The notes under the pieces: model-generated | What the model saw: only the letters and a program-made list of their open reading frames with translations | Told to the model about the DNA's origin: nothing | Databases searched by the model: none | In this document: piece after piece, positions 36,376 to 49,259 of the stretch | Position numbering within the stretch: the stretch's first letter is position 1 | Layout: each line of letters starts with the position of its first letter | Program-made: the position numbers and the translations under genes | Assembly: GCF_009806555.1 (NCBI RefSeq) | Contig: NZ_VUOK01000003.1 | Location: 594,341-658,340, forward strand | Source: Methylobacterium sp. 2A | GTDB taxonomy: Bacteria > Pseudomonadota > Alphaproteobacteria > Rhizobiales > Beijerinckiaceae | Length of the DNA stretch: 64,000 nucleotides | Direction of reading: 5' to 3'

Positions 36376-37176
36376 ATGATGACCGCCCTGATCCGGATCG
36401 CCCGCCCCGAGATTCGTGCCGGGCGCCGCGCCGCCCTGTCGGTGGCCCTGCTGGCGCTGGGGCTTGCCGGCTGCAACACCTCCGGCCCCGAGACCACCGG
36501 CTCGATCGGGGATCGTCCGGCCACGTCGCGTCAGGACGTCGAGGCCCTGGCCGAGCGCTTCAACGCCAATCCCGGCGACGGCCGTGCGGCGGTTGCCTAT
36601 GCCCGGGCGCTGCGCGCCAACGACCAGATCAGCCAAGCCTCGGCGGTGCTGCAGCAGGCGGCCCTGCGCAATCCGAAGGACACGTTCCTGCTCGGCGCCT
36701 ATGGCAAGTCGCTGGTCGAGGTGGGCCGCTACCGCGAGGCGATCGACGTGCTCGCCAACGCCCATTCCCCGGCCGCGCCGGATTGGCGCATCCTGTCGGC
36801 GCAGGGCTCGGCTTCCGCGCAACTCGGCGATCAGGTGCGCGCGCAGGGCTTCTACGAGGCCGCCCTCAAGATCCGGCCGAACGAGCCTTCGCTCCTGTCC
36901 AATCTCGGGCTGTCCTACGCGCTGTCGCGCAATCTCGATCAGGCCGAGCAGACCCTGCGGCTCGCCGCCGACCAGCCGGGCGCCGACGCCCGGGTGCGGG
37001 CGAATCTCGCCCTAGTGCTGGGGCTGAAGGGCCGCACGGCCGATGCCGAGGCGATCCTGCGCCGGGACATGAGCCCCGCGGAGGCCGCCGCCAACGTCGC
37101 GTCCCTGCGCAAGCTCGCCGCCGAGCCGAATCGGCTGAAGGCCTTGTCGAAGGCGGGGGGGCCGGGCGAGGGCTAA
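36376..37176 (+). CDS. TPR-repeat lipoprotein (TadD-like)
   Basis: A 266-residue protein with a signal peptide and lipobox LLALGLAGC, then three to four tetratricopeptide repeats (AAVAYARALRANDQISQA, FLLGAYGKSLVEVGRYREA, LLSNLGLSYALSRNLDQA). This is the layout of TadD, a pilus-assembly lipoprotein of the Tad system, but no tad genes adjoin it. ATG 36376 is chosen, with a second ATG 3 bases on. A GC-rich hairpin repeat follows the stop and may end transcription. Confidence 0.8.
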   Translation: MMTALIRIARPEIRAGRRAALSVALLALGLAGCNTSGPETTGSIGDRPATSRQDVEALAERFNANPGDGRAAVAYARALRANDQISQASAVLQQAALRNPKDTFLLGAYGKSLVEVGRYREAIDVLANAHSPAAPDWRILSAQGSASAQLGDQVRAQGFYEAALKIRPNEPSLLSNLGLSYALSRNLDQAEQTLRLAADQPGADARVRANLALVLGLKGRTADAEAILRRDMSPAEAAANVASLRKLAAEPNRLKALSKAGGPGEG

Positions 37177-37194
37177 GACGTCCGCTCTACGCGA

Positions 37195-37228
37195 CTCCCT
37201 CCCCCGCAGACGGGGGAGGGAAGGGCGC
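37195..37228. repeat. Short GC-rich palindromic repeat
   Basis: CTCCCTCCCCCGCAGACGGG then GGAGGGAAGGGCGCG, directly after the TadD-like gene. It may act as a terminator or 3' stabilising hairpin, but has no T run. Confidence 0.7.
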
Positions 37229-37488
37229 GCATCCGCCATGCCTGCGCCGACAGGAAAACGCGCCTGTCATCGCGACCCGGTAGCGGCCAGATTCGAAAAG
37301 TTCTATATCCTCGCTTGGCTGCGCCGCGCGGCATCACGGGCGTCCAAATCGCCCCCGCGCATCGTCTCCTGCCCGGGCGCTCCCGGGGCGGCGCGCGCCC
37401 GTCGGGCGCTACACAGGCCGAACACAACTTCGTAGCGCAGGTCTTGCCTGCGCGTGTTCGACAACCCGCAGCGAGGATAGAACCAGCC

Positions 37489-40188
<2,700 letters not shown>

Positions 40189-40193
40189 TCAGA

Positions 40194-40252
40194 ACGGGGA
40201 GGGCGCGCGATTTGGCGCGCGCCCACCCTCCCCCGCAGAGGGGGAGGGGGAG
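40194..40252. repeat. Short GC-rich palindromic repeat pair
   Basis: GGGCGCGCGATTTGGCGCGC (an inner palindrome) followed by CCCTCCCCCGCAGAGGGGGA. Situated 6 bases after the aconitase stop, where it can form a strong 3' hairpin. The downstream stretch to 40325 holds a degenerate CTCGACGAGCCTCCCTTCGA segment akin to family A. Confidence 0.7.
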
Positions 40253-40428
40253 TCACGGGGCTGTCGCGCCTCGTTCCTCGACGAGCCTCCCTTCGAGCAT
40301 CCTTCGAGGCGGCGTCTCCGAACTCCCGTTCGTTTGTTTCTCCGATCAGAGCATTTCACTTGCGCGCAACCTTGTTTGAAGCGCGCCGCGCCCCATAACC
40401 CGGCTCCTGAAGCCAGGATGGGACCCCC

Positions 40429-41115
40429 ATGAAGCATCTCAGCAAGACTCTCGCGGCCGCGGGCCTGACGGCCCTTCTGTCGAGCGCGGCCTTCGCCGCT
40501 CAGGTCGAGCGCGTCCGCGGCACGATCGACAAGGCCGACGGCAGCACGGTCACGATCAAGACCGACGACGGCAAGTCCGAGACCGTGGACGTGAGCGGCG
40601 CCAAGTTCGCCTGGGTGGTCCCGTCGAGCCTCGACGCGATCAAGGACGGCGTCTTCATCGGCACCGCCACGAAGGGCGAGAACCCGATGACCGCTCTTGA
40701 GGTGGTGCTTTTCCCCGAGTCGATGCGCGGCACCGGCGAGGGCCATTACGGCTGGGATACGATCACCGACCGGACCGCGGGTGCCGGCGCCAAGGTGAAG
40801 AGCGCCATGACCAACGGCACCGTGAAGGCCGAATCGTCGGGCGCTCCCAAGGTGAAGAGCGCGATGACGAACGGTACCGTGAAGGCCGACAAGGCGGCCT
40901 CGGGCGGCGAGCGCACCCTGACGGTGAGCTACGGCAAGGATGGCTCCAAGGAGATCGTGGTGCCGGCCTCCGCCCCGATCGTCGCCTTCGAGCCGGGCGA
41001 CAAGGCGATCCTGCAGCCGGGCGCCAAGGTCTTCGCGGTCGTGGCGAAGGACGGCAGCAAGGCCGAGGGCAAGCTGGTGGCGGTCGGTAAGGATGGCCTG
41101 ACCCCGCCGATGTAG
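40429..41115 (+). CDS. Exported repeat-containing protein, 228 residues
   Basis: The N terminus is a signal peptide (HLSKTLAAAGLTALLSSAAF, cleavage AFA-AQ). The first 95 mature residues (GTIDKADGSTVTIKTDDGKS) look like a small beta-barrel of the DUF5666/OB type. A Lys-rich linker then holds two copies of KVKSAMTNGTVKA, followed by a second beta-rich domain (LTVSYGKDGSKEIVVPASAP). Function is unknown; a periplasmic binding role is a guess. The ribosome site is GGATGGG. Confidence 0.75.
   Translation: MKHLSKTLAAAGLTALLSSAAFAAQVERVRGTIDKADGSTVTIKTDDGKSETVDVSGAKFAWVVPSSLDAIKDGVFIGTATKGENPMTALEVVLFPESMRGTGEGHYGWDTITDRTAGAGAKVKSAMTNGTVKAESSGAPKVKSAMTNGTVKADKAASGGERTLTVSYGKDGSKEIVVPASAPIVAFEPGDKAILQPGAKVFAVVAKDGSKAEGKLVAVGKDGLTPPM
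40792..40892. repeat. Imperfect direct repeat inside the exported-protein gene
   Basis: Two 40-base units (first at 40792-40831, second at 40849-40890) differ at a few third-codon positions and encode KVKSAMTNGTVKA twice, separated by a short Ala/Ser/Gly linker. Confidence 0.8.
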
Positions 41116-41513
41116 TCTGAGAGCCGCGCCCGATCGCGTTACAATCGAGCGCAGCGCTGAGCCTTTGTTTCAACGCGCTCGCGCCTGCGCGCTGCGGACG
41201 ACGCCGCCACGACGGGCCGGCCCGGATAGGATCGGATCCGGCGGCCAGACTGCGTCACCCCCGGAGCAAGCTTTGACCGGCCGCTCCGGGGGCGTCTGAA
41301 CTCCTTTGAAAAAAAAATCGACGCCCCGAAGGAGTTCGGGGTCTGCAACCGCAGCCTCGTGGGTGGCGAGACATTGATCGTAAGTTCCGATATTCGAAAC
41401 ATTGTCGGCTTACAAAACCGAAAGTTTGCTCAATATCTTTGAGGTTTGCTCGACAAAACTCTTGAGGAGATTTATTTTGGTCCACTGCTGTTCGGGGCGG
41501 GTCGGAGCGTGCA
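41116..41513. other. Structured AT-rich intergenic leader before the chemoreceptor gene
   Basis: Within 41258-41341 several perfect inverted repeats overlap: CCCCCGGAGC with GCTCCGGGGG; GGGGCGTC (41289) with GACGCCCC (41320); GAACTCCTT (41298) with AAGGAGTTC (41329); CCCCGAA with TTCGGGG (41324-41341). They compete with each other and include an A-B-A'-B' order. A run of nine A separates two of them. The remaining 170 bases to the gene are AT-rich with no ORF. It could be an attenuator-like leader for the chemoreceptor gene, or end an antisense transcript (a T run on the minus strand follows the last hairpin). Confidence 0.5.
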
Positions 41514-43211
41514 ATGGTTGTTTTTTTGAGGAAGAGACTTTTCTTTAAAATAATTATTCCAATATTGCTACTGGTCTCGGTCGCGCTAGGTCTGAGTTTA
41601 TATGCGCGCGCAAATCTGTTGGCTTTGTCGGACCGCACCAGCAAGGTCGTCAATTTCGAGGCCCGCCGGCTCGACCTGATCCTGCGAGCGCGGGTCAACA
41701 TCAGCGAAATGTCCGCTCACGTTCGGGATGTGATTATCGAGACCCGCCCGCGCGAGATGGCTGAGTACAAGGACAATTTTGATAAGAGCAGGGATTACGT
41801 GGCGTCGATACTCGATAAGCTGGGTGCGCTGACCGAGACCGAAGAGCAACGCGCAGACTATGATCGACTCCGGGCGAGCGTCGCGGAATTCACCGGCATG
41901 TTGGAGCGCGTCTGCAGCTACGCTCTCAGGAACGAGAACGAGACCGCCCACAAGCTTCTGCTGACCGAGGGACTCATCATCCGCAACAACCTGGGCCACT
42001 TGGTGCGCGTTCAGGTCGATAAGCTGACCGACGAGCTTCAGAAGGCCCGGAACGTCTCCGTGCAGAGTGCCAACGCGGCCGTGACAGCCTCGCTCGCCGT
42101 CGCCGCTATCGGGATCCTCGTCGCGCTCGGCCTCGCCTGCCTGATCGTGGTCCTCGGCGTGACGGGTCCCCTGCGGCGCCTGGTCGGTGCCCTGGAGCGG
42201 ATGGCGCAGGGCGAGGCAGATCTCGCGGTACCCTACGCCGCGCGCGGCGACGAGATCGGCGCGGTTGCACGCGCAGTGGAAGGCATCAAGCGCATGGTCG
42301 CCCGCAAGGCCGTCGAGGAGGCCGAAGCGCGCCGACACGCCGATTTGGAGATCGCGGCCGAGCGCAAGCGCGTCACCACGGACCTCGCCGACGTGTTCGA
42401 GCGATCGGTCGGGAGCATCGTGGGCGTGGTCTCATCCGCGGCGTCGGAGTTGCAGAACACGGCCGCGTCCCTCACGAGCAGCGCCACCGAGGCGGCCGCG
42501 CAATCGACCGCCGTCGCGGCGGCGGCCGGGCAGGCGTCGGCCAACGTCCAGACGGTCGCCGCCGCCGCCGAAGAACTCGGATCGTCCATCCAGGAGATCG
42601 GGCGGCAGATCTCGGGCTCCGTCGATCTGGCCCGGATCGCGGTCGACGAGGCCAGCGAGACCACGCGGCTCGTGGAAGCCCTGCATCAGGCCTCCAGCCG
42701 GATCGGCGAGATGGTGGGGCTCATCGCCACCATCGCGAGCCAGACCAATCTCCTGGCGCTGAACGCGACCATCGAGTCGGCCCGGGCCGGCGAGGCGGGG
42801 CGCGGCTTCGCAGTGGTCGCCGCCGAAGTGAAAGCCCTGGCCGGACAGACGGCCCAGGCGACGGACGTGATCGCCGGCCAGATCAGCGAGATTCAACGCG
42901 CCACCGGGAAGGCGGTGTCGGCGATCAACGCGATCGCGGCGCGGATCGGCGAGATCAACGGGCGGACCGCCAACATCGCGGCCGCGGTCGAGCAGCAGGG
43001 CGCGGCGACCGGCGAGATCCTGCGGAACGTCAGTCAGGCCTCCTCCGGCACCGAGGAGGTGACGAGCAACATCGTGGGCGTCGCGCAGACCTCGGAGGAG
43101 ACCGGCGCGGCGGCGACCCAGGTGCTCGGTGCCGCCTCCGAGCTTTCGAGCCAGTTCGAACGGCTCAAAACCGAGGTGGTCCGGTTCCTCGACGGGGTCC
43201 GGGCAGCCTGA
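41514..43211 (+). CDS. Methyl-accepting chemotaxis protein
   Basis: A 565-residue receptor. Two membrane segments ([18 protein letters not shown] near the start and [20 protein letters not shown] near residue 200) flank a helical periplasmic sensor of about 160 residues. A HAMP domain ([20 protein letters not shown]) and the cytoplasmic signalling coiled coil follow, with the conserved tip [20 protein letters not shown] and [15 protein letters not shown]. It senses an unknown signal and controls CheA. The first 100 bases have much lower GC than the rest. No chemotaxis kinase genes are nearby. Confidence 0.93.
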   Translation: MVVFLRKRLFFKIIIPILLLVSVALGLSLYARANLLALSDRTSKVVNFEARRLDLILRARVNISEMSAHVRDVIIETRPREMAEYKDNFDKSRDYVASILDKLGALTETEEQRADYDRLRASVAEFTGMLERVCSYALRNENETAHKLLLTEGLIIRNNLGHLVRVQVDKLTDELQKARNVSVQSANAAVTASLAVAAIGILVALGLACLIVVLGVTGPLRRLVGALERMAQGEADLAVPYAARGDEIGAVARAVEGIKRMVARKAVEEAEARRHADLEIAAERKRVTTDLADVFERSVGSIVGVVSSAASELQNTAASLTSSATEAAAQSTAVAAAAGQASANVQTVAAAAEELGSSIQEIGRQISGSVDLARIAVDEASETTRLVEALHQASSRIGEMVGLIATIASQTNLLALNATIESARAGEAGRGFAVVAAEVKALAGQTAQATDVIAGQISEIQRATGKAVSAINAIAARIGEINGRTANIAAAVEQQGAATGEILRNVSQASSGTEEVTSNIVGVAQTSEETGAAATQVLGAASELSSQFERLKTEVVRFLDGVRAA

Positions 43212-43244
43212 GCGGGCTCGGCCGCGGGTTCCCCCCGCGGCTTC

Positions 43245-43907
<663 letters not shown>

Positions 43908-43927
43908 GGGGGTCTCCTCTCCCTCGA

Positions 43928-44668
43928 TCAGTGGGTGCCGCCGCCGGCCGCCGCGGCCGGGGTGCTGTCGCCGCGCTTGCGCGTCGTGCGCTGCTCGATG
44001 CGCTTGTCGCGCACGCCCACGTCGATGATGCGCTTCACGAAGATGCCGGGGGTGTGGATCGTGTCCGGGTCGATCTCGCCGGGCTTCACGAGGTGCTCGA
44101 CCTGCGCCACCGTCATCCTGGCGGCGGTGGCCATCATCGGGTTGAAGTTGCGCGCGGTCATCCGGTAGCGCAGGTTCCCCTCGGTGTCGCCCGTATGGGC
44201 GTGGACCAGGGCGAGGTCGGCGAACAGGCCGCGCTCCATCACGTACTGCTCGCCGTCGAACGCGCGGACCTCCTTGCCCTCGGCGACCTTGGTGCCGACG
44301 CCGGTCTTGGTGAAGAAGGCCGGGATGCCGGCGCCGCCGGCACGGATCCGCTCGGCCAGCGTTCCCTGCGGGTTGAACTCGATCTCCAGCTCGCCGCCGA
44401 GATATTGGCGGGCGAATTCCTTGTTCTCGCCGACATAGGACGAGATCATCTTCCGCACCTGACGGGTATCCAGGAGCTTGCCGAGGCCGACGCCGTCGAT
44501 GCCGGCATTGTTCGAGACGACCGTGAGGCCCTTGACGCCCGAGAGGCGGACTGCCTCGATCAGCTCGTCCGGGATGCCGCACAGGCCGAAGCCGCCGCAC
44601 ATGATCATCATGTCGTCGCGCAGCAGGCCGGCGAGCGCCGCGGCGGCATCCGTGTAGACCTTCTTCAT
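43928..44668 (-). CDS. scoA: 3-oxoacid CoA-transferase subunit A
   Basis: A 246-residue alpha subunit. The opening [19 protein letters not shown], the [15 protein letters not shown] motif and [24 protein letters not shown] are characteristic. With subunit B it allows use of acetoacetate, and in Methylobacterium may help balance the polyhydroxybutyrate cycle. ATG 44668 has AAAGGA upstream. The C-terminal tail ([16 protein letters not shown]) is longer and more flexible than usual. Confidence 0.95.
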   Translation of the reverse strand: MKKVYTDAAAALAGLLRDDMMIMCGGFGLCGIPDELIEAVRLSGVKGLTVVSNNAGIDGVGLGKLLDTRQVRKMISSYVGENKEFARQYLGGELEIEFNPQGTLAERIRAGGAGIPAFFTKTGVGTKVAEGKEVRAFDGEQYVMERGLFADLALVHAHTGDTEGNLRYRMTARNFNPMMATAARMTVAQVEHLVKPGEIDPDTIHTPGIFVKRIIDVGVRDKRIEQRTTRKRGDSTPAAAAGGGTH

Positions 44669-44984
44669 CGAACTTCCTTTCACCGCCGGACGCGACCGGT
44701 CGCACCCGGGCCACGTCCGCGAAGCGCGCGTTTCCTCACGTCTGCTGTTCCCGATTCCGGAAATGAAATCCAGTGCTGCGCCGCTTGAGCCCCTACGCTC
44801 CAGGGCGATCCGTAACGCCGGTCCCGCGCAGGCCGCGGTGAGTCCATGCGCAACGGCGGCAGACAAATCCTGCCGCGGACGCTAAAAAGCCACCTCGACA
44901 TGCAGTCCCTGTCGGGTCGCAGCGGCTCGGGAGGCTGATGCGGCACCTGGCTTCGGCCGCATCCGCGGTCCCCAACAGAGTAAG
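44669..44984. other. Divergent intergenic region without a supported gene
   Basis: Lies between the CoA-transferase operon and the AsmA-like gene, which diverge here. No ORF with a ribosome site and no strong hairpin are visible. It must contain promoters for both directions, but I could not place them. Confidence 0.4.
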
Positions 44985-46838
44985 ATGTCGCTGCGTCGCC
45001 CGATCGTCCTCCTCGTCCCGTTCAGTCTGATCGCCGTCGGGCTCGGCCTGCACGACTGGCCGGTCGATGGCGGCCGCGCGCAGGCCTTCGCGGATCGCGC
45101 ACTGAGACCTTACGGTCTGAGCCTGACGATCCAGGGCCCGGCCACCCTGACGCCGCTGCCGCTGCCCAGGCTCACCTTCGAACGCGCCCGCATCACCGCC
45201 GACGGGGGTGGCTCGCCTCTGGTGGATGAGGGGCGCCTCGGCATCGATCTCGACCCCTTTAAGCTGCTCACCGGTCATGCGGCGGCCGGCGGCCTGCACC
45301 TTGCGGGCGGCGTTCTGTCCGTGCGCACCGGCGACTGGAGCGGCGTCCGTGCCCGCCTCGCCGATCAGGTTCGATCCGGGATGACGGCGCATCCGTCCCG
45401 GATCACCGTGCGAGGCACGCGCGCGTCCGGGTATGGCGCGGTCCGGGACATCGACCTCGACATGTCCTGGCCGTCGTGGAGCGCGTCCGCCGAAGGCAGC
45501 GCGCGCCTGACGTGGCGCGATGTGCCGACACGCGTCACGGTCGCCCATTTTCGCCCGAAGGACTTCGTCGCCGGCGGGCGCAGCCCGATCACCGGCGAAG
45601 TGACGTGGCCGGAGGGCAGCCTCGCGGTCGACGGCACGGTGGGACCGGCGGTTCCGGGACAGGCCTGGCCCAGCCTCGCCGGGCAGATGCGCGCGGAAAC
45701 CCGATCCCTGCCGGAGAGCCTGGCCTGGCTCGGCCTGAAGGCGCCCCTTTCGCCCCTCGCCGGTGCCTTCTCGCTCACCGGCCTTTTCGAGACCGCGGAC
45801 CGATCCGTGTCCTGGACGCGCCTGCGCCTCGGGCTCGGTCAGAACGTGCTGGAAGGCGCGGGTGCCGTGCTGCTGGGGCCGGGCGATGCGCCACGCCTTT
45901 CGGTGCAGGCGACGCTGGCGGCCGAGACACTCGATCTCGCGGCCCTGGCCGACGAGTCCGGTCAGCTCCTCGGGCGCGACCCGGTGCCGCTGGCGCTGGC
46001 GCCGTTGACCCGGGGCGATCTCGATCTGCGCCTGTCGGCCGCGACGGGCCAGATCGGGTCGGTACAGGTGCAGGATCTGGCCGCGAGCGTCCTGGTGCGG
46101 GACGCGGCACTGGAAATCGCGGTGAACCGCGCGCGGGTGCAGGATGGATTGCTGAAGGGACGCCTGACACTCGCCAGCGGGGCCGATCGGGCCGAGACCG
46201 ACATGCGTCTTCAGGGCAGCCTCGACCGGGTCGATCTTGGCGGCCTGCTGAGCGGAACCGGCGGGACGCGCTGGCTGGCCGGCCCGGTCCACGGCCAGTT
46301 CAATGTCGAATCCAGCGCACGCGACACAGCGGCCATGCTCGCGCGTCTCGGCGGGCGGATGGCGATCACCGTCGCGGGCGGGGCGATCACGGGACTCGAT
46401 CTCGCCGATGTCGTGCACCGGAATGGCGCCATTGCTCCCGGCGCGCTCGCGCGGCGCAACGGGCGGACGGCCATCGAGCGCGCCGCCGTCACGCTGCGTT
46501 TTACCGACGGAGTCGGCGAGATCGTCGAAGCGGGGTTGCTCGGGCCGAGCGTCGGCGCGAGCGTGCAGGGGCAGGTTTCGCTGCCGGCCCGGCGGCTCGA
46601 CATCCGGGGCAATCTGGCCTTGCGCAGCCCGGCCGATCCATCCCGCGGCCTGCTGTTCGAGGTCTCGGGTCCCTGGGATGCCCTGGCCGCTCGGACCGCC
46701 GCCCATGCCGAGACCTCGGAGCCCGCCACCCCGGCGGGGGAGGGGGCATTGCCGGAAGCCTTCGGGCCCCCGGATCTGCAGGGTCTGGCCGCCGGTGGAC
46801 ACGGCTTGCCCGTGAGCGCCCGTGCATACGCCCCGTGA
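44985..46838 (+). CDS. AsmA family protein
   Basis: A 617-residue protein anchored by an N-terminal membrane helix (RPIVLLVPFSLIAVGLGL). The rest is beta-rich with repeating segments, and the last third holds the AsmA C-terminal pattern (GRMAITVAGGAITGLDLADV; RTAIERAAVTLRFTDGVGEI; SVGASVQGQVSLPARRLDIRG). AsmA-like proteins form periplasm-spanning bridges that carry lipid to the outer membrane or affect its assembly. Transcribed ahead of the DUF1499 gene, but with a gap of 177 bases. Confidence 0.85.
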   Translation: MSLRRPIVLLVPFSLIAVGLGLHDWPVDGGRAQAFADRALRPYGLSLTIQGPATLTPLPLPRLTFERARITADGGGSPLVDEGRLGIDLDPFKLLTGHAAAGGLHLAGGVLSVRTGDWSGVRARLADQVRSGMTAHPSRITVRGTRASGYGAVRDIDLDMSWPSWSASAEGSARLTWRDVPTRVTVAHFRPKDFVAGGRSPITGEVTWPEGSLAVDGTVGPAVPGQAWPSLAGQMRAETRSLPESLAWLGLKAPLSPLAGAFSLTGLFETADRSVSWTRLRLGLGQNVLEGAGAVLLGPGDAPRLSVQATLAAETLDLAALADESGQLLGRDPVPLALAPLTRGDLDLRLSAATGQIGSVQVQDLAASVLVRDAALEIAVNRARVQDGLLKGRLTLASGADRAETDMRLQGSLDRVDLGGLLSGTGGTRWLAGPVHGQFNVESSARDTAAMLARLGGRMAITVAGGAITGLDLADVVHRNGAIAPGALARRNGRTAIERAAVTLRFTDGVGEIVEAGLLGPSVGASVQGQVSLPARRLDIRGNLALRSPADPSRGLLFEVSGPWDALAARTAAHAETSEPATPAGEGALPEAFGPPDLQGLAAGGHGLPVSARAYAP

Positions 46839-47015
46839 TTGACCTCCGCACGGTGGGTATCACGGTGGCGCCGCGCACGGCCAAGCTCGAAGCCGAGTGG
46901 CCTTGGCCGGCCGACGCTTTGCCGGCTCAGGTCCTCGGTGGGCCGTAAGTTTTCGACGCGAAACCGGCCGTCACTTTCGCGAAACCTGCTTAGGATCGAG
47001 CCTCGAAGCCCATCC

Positions 47016-47804
47016 ATGAGTGCCATGCGCCGCCTGCTGATCGAGGAACCCGTCACCCGCGCGGGGCCGTTGGCCCGCCACCTCGCGCTGTTCTCCGTCG
47101 TCGCCACCGGGATCGCGCTGCTTCTGGTGCGAGATCCGCGCACCGACACGGATGCCGCGCTCGTCGCCCTGCTGGCCGGCCTTGCGGTTGCGCTGGCCGC
47201 GATCGTTGCGGCCGTCTTCGCCTTTGTGCGGGTCTGGCGCGAGGGCGCGCGCGGCCTCGGTGCCGCTTTGGGCGGGCTGATCCTGGCGCTGCTGGTGTTG
47301 GGCTATCCTGCCTATCGCGGCCTGCGCGGCCTGCGGCTGCCCGCTTTGTCGGACGTCACCACCGATATCGACAATCCGCCGGCGTTCTCGCGCTCGCGCG
47401 CGGCCTTCGCGGCCCGCGGTGGCCGCTATCCGCCCGATCCGGGCGCCGCCCTCCGCGAGCGCCAACGCGGCGCTTATCCCCAGATCGCCCCGCTGACCCT
47501 CGATATCGGCGCCGACGAGGCCTTCGAGCTGGCCCGCCAGGCCGCGCTCAAGCGTCACTGGCAGATCGTCGAGGCGATCCGGCCGGGCGGCCGCACCGGC
47601 AATGGCCGGATCGAGGCCGTGGCGCGCGGACTCGTTCTCAACCTGCCCGACGACGTGACCGTCCGCATCCGGCCCCGTGCCGACGGGGCGCGGATCGACG
47701 TGCGCTCGGCGTCCCGGCTCGGCGGACGCGACTTCGGCGGCAACGCCGATCGGATCCGCACCTACCTCGACGACGTCGCCAACCTCGCCCTCGCGATGAA
47801 GTGA
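47016..47804 (+). CDS. DUF1499 family membrane protein
   Basis: A 262-residue protein with three N-terminal membrane segments (HLALFSVVATGIALLLV, ALLAGLAVALAAIVAAVFAF, LGGLILALLVLGYPA) and a C-terminal DUF1499 domain: DVTTDIDNPPAFSRSRAAF, AAALKRHWQIVEA-like AALKRHWQIVEAIRP, and RIDVRSASRLGGRDFG followed by RIRTYLDDV. Function unknown. ATG 47016 gives a compact start; no strong ribosome site is visible. Confidence 0.88.
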   Translation: MSAMRRLLIEEPVTRAGPLARHLALFSVVATGIALLLVRDPRTDTDAALVALLAGLAVALAAIVAAVFAFVRVWREGARGLGAALGGLILALLVLGYPAYRGLRGLRLPALSDVTTDIDNPPAFSRSRAAFAARGGRYPPDPGAALRERQRGAYPQIAPLTLDIGADEAFELARQAALKRHWQIVEAIRPGGRTGNGRIEAVARGLVLNLPDDVTVRIRPRADGARIDVRSASRLGGRDFGGNADRIRTYLDDVANLALAMK

Positions 47805-47815
47805 TCCGGCGCGGT

Positions 47816-48736
47816 TCAGGCCGGCCTGTAGGTGCCGTCCAGCCGTGCGGCCCCGTCGGTCGCCACCAGCCCGCGCCCGACCAGATCTTCCAGATGGGCG
47901 AAGACCGACAGCGCCGCCGCGCCGCGCAGGCGCGGATCGAGACCCTGGTAGATCGCCGCGACGATCTGATCGATGCCAGTGTCGCCGCGGGACAGTCGCG
48001 CGCGGATCGCCGCCTCGCGCTGGCGACGGTGACCTGCCAGCCCGCGCAGGAATCGCGCCGGCTCGCGAACCGGGCCGCCGTGGCCCGGCCAGTAGACCGT
48101 TTCGTCGCGTCCACGCAGCTTCTCGATGGACGCCAAATAGGCCTGCATCGCGCCGTCTGGGGGCGCCACGATGGTGGTCGACCACGCCATGACGTGATCG
48201 CCCGAGAACAGGGCCTGCGCTTCCGGCAAGGCGAAGGCGAGGTGGTTCATGGTGTGGCCCGGGGTCTCCACCGCCACCAGCGTCCAGCCCGGGCCGGAGA
48301 CGATATCCCCCTCCGTCATGATACGATCCGGGGCGTGGCCACGGTCGGCGCTGGCGTCGAGCAGCGGAACCTCACCCTTTGTCAGCGCACGCGCCGGCCG
48401 GTGCGGTGCGCATCCGACGATCGGCGCCCCGGTGCGCGTCGCGAGAAGCCGCGCGCCCGGCGAATGGTCCCGGTGTGTGTGGGTGACGACGATGGCTGCG
48501 ACCCGTTCTGCGGACAGGTCGGCGAGCAGAGCGTCGATATGGCTCGGGTCGTCGGGCCCGGGATCGAGGATTGCGACCCGACCCGTTCCGATCACGTAGG
48601 TGCAGGTGCCGGTCGCCGTGAACGGTCCGCCATTCGGCGCGACCCGCCGTCGGATCAGCGGGGCAACCGGCTCCAGCCGCCCGGGCGCAGGCATGGATGG
48701 ATCGAGGGTCAGGCTGCTCTCGTCCGCGTCCGCCAT
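47816..48736 (-). CDS. MBL-fold hydrolase (LACTB2-like)
   Basis: A 306-residue metallo-beta-lactamase-fold protein. The metal motif is THTHRDHSPG, with later ligands in VETPGHTMNHLAF, LFSGDHVMAW and YWPGHGGPV. A helical C-terminal domain (LDPRLRGAAALSVFAHLEDL) is typical of LACTB2-like proteins, some of which are endoribonucleases. It ends 11 bases from the DUF1499 gene, which it faces. Confidence 0.9.
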   Translation of the reverse strand: MADADESSLTLDPSMPAPGRLEPVAPLIRRRVAPNGGPFTATGTCTYVIGTGRVAILDPGPDDPSHIDALLADLSAERVAAIVVTHTHRDHSPGARLLATRTGAPIVGCAPHRPARALTKGEVPLLDASADRGHAPDRIMTEGDIVSGPGWTLVAVETPGHTMNHLAFALPEAQALFSGDHVMAWSTTIVAPPDGAMQAYLASIEKLRGRDETVYWPGHGGPVREPARFLRGLAGHRRQREAAIRARLSRGDTGIDQIVAAIYQGLDPRLRGAAALSVFAHLEDLVGRGLVATDGAARLDGTYRPA

Positions 48737-48888
48737 CGCTGCCCCGCACGTCGGTGCAGCTTTCTTGGACCGCCCTCCGGAGCGTTGCAACACCGCGGTC
48801 CGCTGAGCGCCGGGCTATCCACGCGGCATGCACCGAGTGCCGTCGCCGGGGCGAGTCCAAGCTTCGGCCGAGCTTCAGTGGCGCGCGA

Positions 48889-49053
48889 TCAGCCGAGGCG
48901 ACCGGGCCGACGGTTGCGCACCCGAACCGGCACGAGGGCGGGCGCGGGCGCGAGACCGATCGCGGCAGCACGCAGGGCATCGCCGGCCGCCGCCACGCGG
49001 GCCCGCAGCGCGGCGACCTTCACTCGAACGGCGTTCTTGGCAGATTGCAGCAT
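48889..49053 (-). CDS. Small Ala/Arg-rich ORF (54 residues) under a sigma-EcfG promoter
   Basis: The ORF starts MLQSAKNAVRVKVAALRARV, continues Ala-rich and basic, and ends RNRRPGRLG. It has no signal peptide; the first 34 residues would form an amphipathic helix. No family is recognised. Support comes from position: an exact sigma-EcfG promoter lies 37 bases upstream, back-to-back with that of the DUF1328 gene. The ribosome site is weak (GGGATC), so an untranslated RNA is the alternative. Confidence 0.4.
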   Translation of the reverse strand: MLQSAKNAVRVKVAALRARVAAAGDALRAAAIGLAPAPALVPVRVRNRRPGRLG

Positions 49054-49089
49054 CACGGATCCCGAATCGAACCTGAGGACCTATCTTCG

Positions 49090-49114
49090 AACGCTACCGA
49101 CCCTGTCCCGTTCC
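49090..49114 (-). promoter_or_regulatory. Sigma-EcfG promoter reading towards the 54-residue ORF
   Basis: Minus strand: GGAAC, 16 bases, CGTT. Exact consensus. It is divergent to the promoter at 49179. Confidence 0.7.
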
Positions 49115-49178
49115 GTTGCCCATCGTCGCGCCCCGTCAAAGCGCGCACGCCGTCCACATCGGACTTTGTTATCCTGGC

Positions 49179-49203
49179 GGAACCAGAGCAAAACCTTGGC
49201 GTT
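49179..49203 (+). promoter_or_regulatory. Sigma-EcfG promoter of the DUF1328 gene
   Basis: GGAAC, 16 bases, CGTT, exact consensus, ending 56 bases before the DUF1328 start codon. Confidence 0.75.
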
Positions 49204-49259
49204 TTCGTGTTCAGAACGACGCGGCCCGTCCGCGTTGATACTTTCGAAGGATACGAACG

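Noticed and set aside
36376..37176. A Tad pilus locus
   Set aside because: Only a TadD-like TPR lipoprotein is present; no tad ATPase, prepilin or secretin genes adjoin it.
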